From positions 1 through 5,399 of the forward strand of contig SFFS01000170.1 in NCBI GenBank assembly GCA_004557805.1: 5,399 nucleotides of DNA, given 5' to 3'. Shown here one piece after another: positions 1-5,399 of this stretch. The translations under genes and the position numbers were made by a program. A model generated the notes under the pieces. That model worked only from the letters and a program-made list of their open reading frames with translations, did no database searches and had not been told where the DNA came from. Source of the DNA: Clostridiales bacterium. GTDB lineage: Bacteria; Bacillota; Clostridia; Christensenellales; Aristaeellaceae. Each line of letters begins with the position of its first letter. Position 1 is the stretch's first letter.

Positions 1-134
1 GTATGGCGGGAAACTTCATCGGCGGACGGATCGCAACGGCATGCGGCGTGAATGCCATGATTGCATTCGGGGTGGCGATGTGTGCTGTCGGCGCGCTGAT
101 TTTTGCTTTTCCCGCCGCGCTGCGGCAACGCTGA
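1..134 (+). CDS. C-terminal end of a probable MFS-type membrane transporter (partial)
   Basis: Reading from position 3, 43 codons run to a TGA stop at 132-134. The visible tail begins with the residues AGNFIGGRIA after one Met codon, then gives a long hydrophobic Gly/Ala/Val-rich stretch ending in FAFPAALRQR. A small-residue-rich loop, one last transmembrane helix and a short basic cytoplasmic tail is the usual ending of a 12-helix major facilitator transporter, and the GG-R element resembles the loop before a final helix in that family. The 5' part lies outside the window, so neither substrate nor direction of transport can be judged. It is on the same strand as, and 30 nt upstream of, the membrane regulator, with no terminator between them, so co-transcription is likely. 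Another polytopic membrane protein family cannot be excluded. Confidence 0.65.
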   Translation, partial: MAGNFIGGRIATACGVNAMIAFGVAMCAVGALIFAFPAALRQR

Positions 135-152
135 ACGTTAGAACCCGAAGGG

Positions 153-159
153 GGAGGAG
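153..159 (+). promoter_or_regulatory. Ribosome binding site that fixes the GTG start of the regulator
   Basis: GGAGGAG lies 5 nt before the GTG at 165, inside a purine-rich run from about 147 to 162. It is a near-ideal Shine-Dalgarno sequence and favours the GTG over the next in-frame ATG at 207, which would remove most of the basic segment preceding TM1. Confidence 0.85.
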
Positions 160-164
160 AAACG

Positions 165-2459
165 GTGCTAAAAAACAGGCGGCGGTTTCATAAAAGACAG
201 CTCTACATGAGATTGCAGGCGCTGGTGATGCTTTTCTGCATTGCCACGATGTCTGTTTTTATGCTTACCTATTCCGCGCGCGTGCAGACGGACGTATACG
301 CGGATTATCAGAACATCGGAATGTCCTCCCTTAACTCGCTCATGCATGCGATGAACATCATTTTCAGCGACGTGCAGGATGTGAGCATGCAGCTTTTTCA
401 GGATGGCAGCGTTCACAGGTTCCTGTATGAAGAAGCTGTGCGCAAATACGATACGACGAACGGAATCGTCAACAAGGCCAAGCAGGTCATGGTTTCGAAC
501 CGATATATTGATTCGGTCTACATCGCGGCGATGGATCGCGGCGTGGTATACGCCAGCAACTACGGGCTCAACACGTTCGAACAGACACCGGACAGCGAAT
601 TCATTTCCTGGTTTTACAACAGCAGGGCACTGATTGAAATCGAGGGGACGCGGCGCGTGATCGTGCGCAAGTACGACGGCCTGACGAAAGATGTGATTAC
701 CGTTTATGCCCGGCTGCCCATGGGCACGCTCAATTACGCTCGCGGCGTGCTGGTCATCAACCTGGATGCGGCGACCATCTATGATTCTATCATGAAGCCT
801 GTGCTGGAAGGAAACGACAGCCGCGTCTATGTGCTTGATGACGACGGTCGAATTATCATCAGCCCTGATGCGGATGGGCTGTATTGCAGTTTCGACGAAA
901 TGGGGATGCTTAACAGCCCGCTGGAGGGCGAGGAAGGCGCACGCTTTGCCAAAATGGACGGGCAGGAATATCTCGTGGTATATAATACCGACGCGAATCA
1001 GGGATGGCGCTATGTGAGCATGCATCCAATTTCGCGCGTGCGTCAGACGCTGCGTCAGCAGACGAGCTACATGTTGCTGGTGTGCATGGCGATGCTGGTA
1101 GTAGTATATTTCATTTCCTCCCGCATTGCAAAGCTGGCGGTCAATCCTGCGGACGAACTGATCAATCTTGTGCGTGAACGTATGAAGAACGAGGACGAAT
1201 CTGAGCGGTCGCTTGTAGCGCTGCGTGAGGAGCTTTCGCGGCATTTTACCAGCAGCGATCAGATGAAAACACAGCTGGAGGAAGCGGTCGACGCGCTGCG
1301 CGACAGGCTGCTTCTGAACCTGATTAACATGCCGAATTGCGACGAGGCGAAGGCGCGGAAAGGGTTTGAACAGTATCATATCGGCCTTACCGGGCACTGC
1401 ATGCAGCTGGCGTTGCTGGGGTTTGAATTTGATTCCGCGGTCGGGCCGATTGCATCTGATCTGACGGGGCTGACGGCCATTCCAATGATCGAATACTTCT
1501 TCGAGCGGGCAGGCATAAAGTGTGCGTGCGTGGTCGGCGGACTGGGAGAAGTGGTGATGCTGATGGAAACGGAACCGTCCTCCGAAGCAGCTGACAACGT
1601 GCTGGAAGAAATTATTGCCTGGATTCACGACAATGCGGGTGTAAGAGGCTGTGTTTCGTTTTATGACGTGCCGTTCGAGCTGCACAGCCTGCACTATGCC
1701 TATCGCCAGACGCGGGCCATGCAGGATTACCGCGATTTGTACGATCCGGGAGAACTGCTCTGCTTCAGCGATATTCACGACGCGGCCTATCCTGATTATC
1801 ACTACGCCTACGACCGCGAGGATGCTCTGCGCAACTGCGTCCGCGCGGGCAGCCTGGGCGATGCTCTTTACGCGCTCGACGCGCTGATCGAGGCTTTCGG
1901 CCGCCAGTCGCATCTGAGTCAGGCAAATATCCTGCTGTTCAACGTTAACCTCTATACGAGCATGATGCGGCTGACATACGAGCAGAATCTGCCGGTTGCG
2001 TTTATTTCCAGATATTCGGATCAGGCTTCTGTCGTGCAGCGTATCCGGGCGCTTGAGCAGACGCGCGCATTTTTTGAAAAAATGATTCGCGAGATCATTG
2101 AAACCACAGCGCTCAGCCGGCAGAGCAGGCAGGACCGCCGGCTGGAAGAAATCCACGAATATATTGAAAACAACTATGCGCGGGAGGAACTGAGCTTGGA
2201 ATTGGCGAGCCGCGAGATGAACATCAGCGGTACGTCCATCAATCAGATTCTTCGCGCGCGGGAGGATACCACGTTCACGCAGCAGCTGGTAAAAACGCGC
2301 ATCGCGCGCGCCTGTGAACTGCTGAAGAACACGGACATGAAAGTGCAGGAGATCGCGCTGGCCGTCGGTTACAGCGGTGCGAATTATTTCGTGCGGTCGT
2401 TCAAGGCCGCCATGGGCGTAACGCCCGGAAAATATAAGGAGGGAAATTATGACAGCTGA
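165..2459 (+). CDS. Membrane-anchored AraC-family transcriptional regulator with extracellular Cache-like sensor domain
   Basis: A 764-residue one-component regulator. Seen in the sequence: a basic N-terminus (KNRRRFHKRQ), TM1 at about 17-37, an outside region of about 38-300, TM2 at about 302-318, then cytoplasm. The outside part carries Cache-like signatures: YVLDDDGRIIISPD (222-235) and a later GWRYVSMHPISRV (280-292) just before TM2. After TM2 there is no obvious full HAMP domain; a charged helical linker (about 335-385) leads to a middle domain (about 405-525) whose end, with an LHYAYRQTRAMQ stretch, resembles the degenerate cyclase-like segment of YesN-type proteins. The C-terminus (about 656-757) is a double helix-turn-helix: HTH1 about 675-698, HTH2 about 725-757 with the family signature IALAVGYSGANYFVRSFK and GVTPGKYK. 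Proteins of this architecture sense an extracellular ligand and regulate nearby transport or catabolic genes; here the natural targets are the flanking transporter and peptidase genes. The ligand is unknown. The GTG start is chosen for its strong ribosome binding site. Confidence 0.9.
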   Translation: MLKNRRRFHKRQLYMRLQALVMLFCIATMSVFMLTYSARVQTDVYADYQNIGMSSLNSLMHAMNIIFSDVQDVSMQLFQDGSVHRFLYEEAVRKYDTTNGIVNKAKQVMVSNRYIDSVYIAAMDRGVVYASNYGLNTFEQTPDSEFISWFYNSRALIEIEGTRRVIVRKYDGLTKDVITVYARLPMGTLNYARGVLVINLDAATIYDSIMKPVLEGNDSRVYVLDDDGRIIISPDADGLYCSFDEMGMLNSPLEGEEGARFAKMDGQEYLVVYNTDANQGWRYVSMHPISRVRQTLRQQTSYMLLVCMAMLVVVYFISSRIAKLAVNPADELINLVRERMKNEDESERSLVALREELSRHFTSSDQMKTQLEEAVDALRDRLLLNLINMPNCDEAKARKGFEQYHIGLTGHCMQLALLGFEFDSAVGPIASDLTGLTAIPMIEYFFERAGIKCACVVGGLGEVVMLMETEPSSEAADNVLEEIIAWIHDNAGVRGCVSFYDVPFELHSLHYAYRQTRAMQDYRDLYDPGELLCFSDIHDAAYPDYHYAYDREDALRNCVRAGSLGDALYALDALIEAFGRQSHLSQANILLFNVNLYTSMMRLTYEQNLPVAFISRYSDQASVVQRIRALEQTRAFFEKMIREIIETTALSRQSRQDRRLEEIHEYIENNYAREELSLELASREMNISGTSINQILRAREDTTFTQQLVKTRIARACELLKNTDMKVQEIALAVGYSGANYFVRSFKAAMGVTPGKYKEGNYDS
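2436..2443 (+). promoter_or_regulatory. Ribosome binding site for the M24 peptidase, inside the regulator's coding end
   Basis: AAGGAGGG sits 5 nt before the ATG at 2449 and lies entirely within the last codons of the regulator gene. It is a near-consensus site and decides the start, giving an 11-nt overlap of the two genes and so probable translational coupling. Confidence 0.88.
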
Positions 2460-3531
2460 CAGGGCGCGGCGCGTCCATCGGATGGCGCAGAGCATGCTGG
2501 CGCAGGGGGTAGAGCAGACGCTGATTGCTTCGCCATACACCATTCGCTACCTGACCGGCTGCGATGTGGATGCGGGGGAGCGCGTCAATATTTTGCTGCT
2601 TCACGCGGACGGCTGCATGGTGTGGTTTGTAAACGCGCTGTGCGCGCCGAAGACCTGCGAGGATGCTGCGCTGCAGATTTACCGCGACGGTGAGGACGCG
2701 CTGGCGCTGCTTGCTGGAATGCTTCGTCCCGGAAGGGTGGGCGTGGAGCACGCGCTGCTTTCCGGTTTTCTGCTGGAACTAATGGGAAAAAAGCCTGGCC
2801 TTCGGCCAGTAAATGCGACGCCTGCCATCGCCCGCGTACGAATGATAAAGGATGAAGAGGAGCTGGCGCTGCTGCGGCGTTCCTCTGCCGGAAACGACAG
2901 GGCGCTTGAGCGTGCGCTGAACTGTTTCGATCCAGCGATGAGCGAGCGGGAGTTCGGCATGTTCTTGCTGGATCAGTATGAACAGGAAGATATGTATACC
3001 TGCTGGCCGCCGCTGGTATGCTTTGGGGCCGGTGCGGCGGAGCCGCACCACGCTTCCGGAAAAGCGCGGGTGCGCGAGGGCGACGCGATCGTTGTCGATA
3101 CCGGTGCGGATTATCGGGGATACGCTTCCGATATGACGCGCACGGTCTTTTATCGCCGTGCGGACGAGGAGCAGCGCCGCGTTTATGAGACGGTACTGGA
3201 GGCGAACCTCGCGGCGATTGATGCGGTAAAGCCGGGAGTGGCGCTTGACGAACTGGATCGTATCGCGCGGAGTGTGATCGAAAAGGCAGGATACGGAGAA
3301 TTCTTCACGCACCGGTTGGGACACAGCATCGGTGTGGAGGGGCATGAGTTTCCGACACTGGGCGGCGGAGATGGCATGACGGCGGAAAAGAACATGTGCT
3401 TTTCTATCGAACCGGGGATTTACCTGCCCGGCAGGTTTGGCGTGCGCATCGAGGATCTCGTCATCGTCACTGAAAACGACGCGGAGGTCATCAATCATAT
3501 GGACAAAAAGCTGCGAATCATCGGAAAATAG
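2449..3531 (+). CDS. M24-family metallopeptidase, Xaa-Pro aminopeptidase/dipeptidase type
   Basis: A 360-residue protein, the usual length for bacterial PepP/PepQ-like M24 enzymes, which remove residues N-terminal to proline using a dinuclear metal centre. A creatinase-type N-terminal domain spans about 1-125, including the characteristic NIRYLTG-like segment TIRYLTG (31-37). The pita-bread catalytic domain follows from about 130, opening with the family's R-x-IKDEEEL stretch. All five metal ligands are visible: D217 (VVDTGA), D228 (SDMTR), H292 (GHSIG), E321 (IEPGIY) and E335 (RIED). The supporting active-site histidines H200 (EPHH) and H299 (GHE) are also present, so it should be active. 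There is no signal peptide or membrane segment, so it is cytoplasmic. It overlaps the regulator gene by 11 nt and precedes the M3 oligopeptidase by 19 nt. Sequence alone does not separate aminopeptidase P from prolidase, and a creatinase-like activity on another substrate is less likely but possible. Confidence 0.93.
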   Translation: MTADRARRVHRMAQSMLAQGVEQTLIASPYTIRYLTGCDVDAGERVNILLLHADGCMVWFVNALCAPKTCEDAALQIYRDGEDALALLAGMLRPGRVGVEHALLSGFLLELMGKKPGLRPVNATPAIARVRMIKDEEELALLRRSSAGNDRALERALNCFDPAMSEREFGMFLLDQYEQEDMYTCWPPLVCFGAGAAEPHHASGKARVREGDAIVVDTGADYRGYASDMTRTVFYRRADEEQRRVYETVLEANLAAIDAVKPGVALDELDRIARSVIEKAGYGEFFTHRLGHSIGVEGHEFPTLGGGDGMTAEKNMCFSIEPGIYLPGRFGVRIEDLVIVTENDAEVINHMDKKLRIIGK

Positions 3532-3535
3532 AACA

Positions 3536-3544
3536 GGGGGGGAG
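3536..3544 (+). promoter_or_regulatory. Ribosome binding site that fixes the M3 peptidase start at 3551
   Basis: A G-rich run ending in GGAG (3541-3544) lies 6 nt before ATG 3551, in the 19-nt gap after the M24 stop. The reading frame stays open upstream to an ATG at 3437, but that one lies inside the M24 gene in another frame and encodes Ser/Arg-rich sequence typical of out-of-frame reading, so 3551 is the start. Confidence 0.85.
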
Positions 3545-3550
3545 AAAGCG

Positions 3551-5305
3551 ATGGAGTGGGATCTTTCAGTACTGTATGCCGGATGTGACACGCCGGAGTT
3601 TGCTGCAGATTTGGAAAAGCTGGACAGGGATTTTGATGCGGCGGAAAAGGCGGTGGAAGCGCCTGATCCGATTGATGCGGGAAGGCTGGCTGCGCTTGTG
3701 CGTGCATTGCAGGATTTGCGCGCGCGGGTGCAGTGCGTGCGCAACATGGTGAACCTTACGCTGGCTGCGAATGCGGGAGATCCCGCGGCGACGGCTATGA
3801 GCGACCGCACGCTGCGTCTTCAGCAGCGCTATGAACTGCTCCTGAGCCGTTTCGGGCGACTCGTCTGCTGCGCAGAGGGGCTTGACGCGATGATCGAGGC
3901 GGAGCCGGTCTTGAAGGAGCACGCATTTTTTCTCAGCAGTCTGGTGCGCGACGGCGAACATCAGCTGGATGGCGCGTTTGAAACGCAAGTATTGACCATG
4001 CAGATCAACGGAGGGTTGGCGTTTGCGCGGCTGCGCAATGAATTGGTCGGCTCGGCAATGGGCGTGCTGCGCCACGAAGGGCGCGAAGAGCGCCTTGCAA
4101 TGACGCAGATCGAGCGACGGCTTGCTTCGGACGACGCGCAGATACGCCGCGACGCATGGGAGGCCCAGCAGAGCGGCTACGCCGCTATTGAAATATCGAT
4201 GACCGCCTGCCTGAGCGGTATCAAGGGCGAAGGCGCGGCGTTGAGCAGATGGAAGCATTTCGACAGCGCACTGGACTGGGCGCTCTATCTCAATCGCATC
4301 GATCGAGGCATCCTGGAAGTTATGCGCGGAGCGATTTGGGAATATGCGGATATGCTTCGGCGGTATTTCAGGGCGAAAGCGCGCGCGCTGGGCGACGGCG
4401 ACGCGCTGCCGGACTGGGATTTCCGCGCGCCGCTGGGCGCGGCGAGCACGCGCGTAACGTATGAGGAAGCGCAGCGCACGCTCAGGCGCGTGTTGGGCGG
4501 GTTCGATCCACGCATGGACAGCATGCTCGAGCGCGCTTTCCGTGAAAACTGGATAGACTGGTCCGTGCGCGAGGGAAAGAGCGGCGACTGTTTCAATACG
4601 AATCTTTATTTGCAGGGGCAGAGCCGGGTGATGGTCGGTTTCGATGGAAGCATCGGCAGCGTGTTCACGCTGGCGCACGAGTTGGGTCACGCCTATCACG
4701 ACGACTGCCTACGCAGCGGCAGCGTACTGAACTGCGATTATCCTATGGCGATTGCCGAAACGGCGTCTATCTTCAATGAAACGCTGATGTTCGACGCGCT
4801 CACGCAGGCCTGTTCAGAGGAAGAAAAGCTGGCGCTGCTGGATCGTGACTTGTATTCGATCACGCGGCAGACGCTCAATATGATGGGCCGCCTCAGGTTC
4901 GAGGAAGAAATCTTTGCCGAGCGTGAGCGGCATGCACTTACGCCCGAGCGCGTGAAGATGCTGATGCTGGAAACGCAGCGTGAAGTATACGCAGACAGTG
5001 CGTCGCAGCTGAATCCGTATCTGTGGATGATTGGCGACCATCTTTTCCTGCCTGAACTGCATTATTATAATTTTCCCTACGCCTTCGGCCGGCTGTTCAG
5101 CCGCGGTTTGTATGCGCGCTACCTGCGCGAGGGGAGCGCATTCGCGCAGAAGTATTATGAATTCCTCTGCGCTACGGGCACGACGAATGTGGCCGGCGCG
5201 GCGCGAAAGATGGATGTGGACGTATATGACGGCCGGTTCTGGCGCGAATCGCTGGAGAGCTTCCGTCCGATGATTGAGGAATTTGAACGGTTGACAGCGA
5301 AATAA
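3551..5305 (+). CDS. M3-family zinc oligoendopeptidase (PepF-like)
   Basis: A 584-residue protein from the ATG at 3551, close to the length of PepF/M3 oligoendopeptidases (about 550-610). These cytoplasmic zinc enzymes cut short peptides, not folded proteins, at internal bonds. The N-terminal half is a helical M3 lid region. The zinc site is intact: HELGH with H376, E377 (catalytic) and H380, and the third ligand E403 in AETASIFNE, 27 residues after the first His, as expected for M3. Downstream, HYYNFPYAFG (504-513) matches the His/Tyr-rich substrate-binding segment of the family. The stretch REGKSGDCFNTNL (340-352) before the zinc site resembles the GK-x-GG-F-C element I recall from the third M3 subgroup, suggesting that clade and not classical PepF; this is less certain. 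No signal peptide is seen. It is the last plus-strand gene before a hairpin terminator. With the M24 enzyme it would form a stepwise peptide-degradation pair. Confidence 0.93.
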   Translation: MEWDLSVLYAGCDTPEFAADLEKLDRDFDAAEKAVEAPDPIDAGRLAALVRALQDLRARVQCVRNMVNLTLAANAGDPAATAMSDRTLRLQQRYELLLSRFGRLVCCAEGLDAMIEAEPVLKEHAFFLSSLVRDGEHQLDGAFETQVLTMQINGGLAFARLRNELVGSAMGVLRHEGREERLAMTQIERRLASDDAQIRRDAWEAQQSGYAAIEISMTACLSGIKGEGAALSRWKHFDSALDWALYLNRIDRGILEVMRGAIWEYADMLRRYFRAKARALGDGDALPDWDFRAPLGAASTRVTYEEAQRTLRRVLGGFDPRMDSMLERAFRENWIDWSVREGKSGDCFNTNLYLQGQSRVMVGFDGSIGSVFTLAHELGHAYHDDCLRSGSVLNCDYPMAIAETASIFNETLMFDALTQACSEEEKLALLDRDLYSITRQTLNMMGRLRFEEEIFAERERHALTPERVKMLMLETQREVYADSASQLNPYLWMIGDHLFLPELHYYNFPYAFGRLFSRGLYARYLREGSAFAQKYYEFLCATGTTNVAGAARKMDVDVYDGRFWRESLESFRPMIEEFERLTAK

Positions 5306-5325
5306 AAGGAACGATAAAAAAGAAA

Positions 5326-5363
5326 ACCGGCGCTGCATGCCTTTTAGAACATGCAGCGCCGGT
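5326..5363. terminator. Bidirectional rho-independent terminator
   Basis: ACCGGCGCTGCATG (5326-5339) pairs perfectly over 14 bp with CATGCAGCGCCGGT (5350-5363) around a 10-nt loop. It starts 20 nt after the M3 peptidase stop. On the plus strand the stem is followed by CTGGGTTTATTTT, a delayed and imperfect T-tract. On the minus strand it is followed at once by a T-rich run (complement of the A-rich 5314-5326), a better terminator tail. It therefore probably ends the peptidase operon and also a convergent gene coming from the right. Confidence 0.85.
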
Positions 5364-5369
5364 CTGGGT

Positions 5370-5399
5370 TTATTTTGGAACAGAAGAGATGGGCGGTCT
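5370..5399 (-). CDS. Possible C-terminal end of a convergent gene (partial)
   Basis: On the minus strand, nine codons from the window edge read RPPISSVPK and end in TAA (5372-5370), six bases before the hairpin stem. The call rests on position, not on the protein: the hairpin has its better T-tract on the minus-strand side, as expected just after a minus-strand gene. Nine residues are too few to assign any family, and chance is a real alternative. Confidence 0.35.
   Translation of the reverse strand, partial: RPPISSVPK

Noticed and set aside
135..164. A separate promoter for the regulator in the 30-nt gap
   Set aside because: The gap is filled mostly by the ribosome binding site, and no convincing -35/-10 pair was found in the preceding coding end. 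Read-through from the transporter gene is simpler.
168..2543. A 791-codon open frame on the minus strand opposite the regulator
   Set aside because: It mirrors the regulator gene almost exactly; its product is rich in His, Arg and Gln with no recognisable domain, as expected from the complement of a GC-rich gene. The plus-strand product has clear TM and HTH motifs and a good ribosome binding site.
3437..3550. A 38-residue N-terminal extension of the M3 peptidase
   Set aside because: It overlaps the M24 gene in another frame, encodes Ser/Arg-rich out-of-frame sequence, and a good ribosome binding site stands before the ATG at 3551.
2779..3810. A 343-codon minus-strand open frame opposite the M24 gene
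   Set aside because: It runs across the boundary of the M24 and M3 genes, gives low-complexity Ser/Ala/Arg-rich sequence, and both plus-strand genes have intact active sites.
3566..4699. A 377-codon minus-strand open frame opposite the M3 gene
   Set aside because: Composition is Arg/Gln/His/Ala-rich with no domain; it is a complement of the M3 coding sequence.
4814..5338. A 174-codon minus-strand open frame overlapping the terminator
   Set aside because: It begins inside the hairpin and runs opposite the conserved C-terminal part of the M3 peptidase; no domain or ribosome binding site supports it.

Overview
The window carries a compact plus-strand gene cluster from what looks like an anaerobic, fairly GC-rich member of the Firmicutes (Clostridia or a Christensenellales-like gut lineage). 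The basis is strong GGAGG-type ribosome binding sites before every gene, very tight gene packing, and a two-pass membrane AraC-family regulator of a kind typical of Paenibacillus and Clostridia. The lineage is inferred; no marker gene is present.

Layout: (1) positions 1-134 are the 3' end of a gene whose product ends in a hydrophobic, Gly/Ala-rich helix and a short basic tail, most like the last transmembrane helix of an MFS-type transporter. (2) After a 30-nt gap comes a 764-residue membrane-anchored AraC-family regulator (165-2459, GTG start): cytoplasmic basic N-terminus, TM1, an extracellular domain of about 260 residues with Cache-like signatures, TM2, a cytoplasmic linker and middle domain, and a C-terminal double helix-turn-helix DNA-binding domain. 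(3) Overlapping its end by 11 nt is a 360-residue M24-family metallopeptidase (2449-3531), Xaa-Pro peptidase type, with all five metal ligands. (4) After 19 nt comes a 584-residue M3-family oligoendopeptidase (3551-5305) with an intact HELGH zinc site. (5) A perfect 14-bp hairpin (5326-5363) follows. Its better T-tract lies on the minus-strand side, and a minus-strand stop codon sits six bases beyond it, so a convergent gene probably ends at 5370.

The three complete genes look like one transcription unit, possibly starting further upstream with the transporter. The simplest reading is a peptide-utilisation or peptide-turnover module: an extracellular signal is sensed by the membrane regulator, oligopeptides are cut in the cytoplasm by the M3 enzyme, and proline-containing products are finished by the M24 enzyme. 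The individual family calls are well supported by motifs. The ligand, the regulon and the transporter's cargo are inference. No RNA genes, insertion sequences, CRISPR arrays or long repeats were seen, and there is no gene-free stretch over 300 bases.
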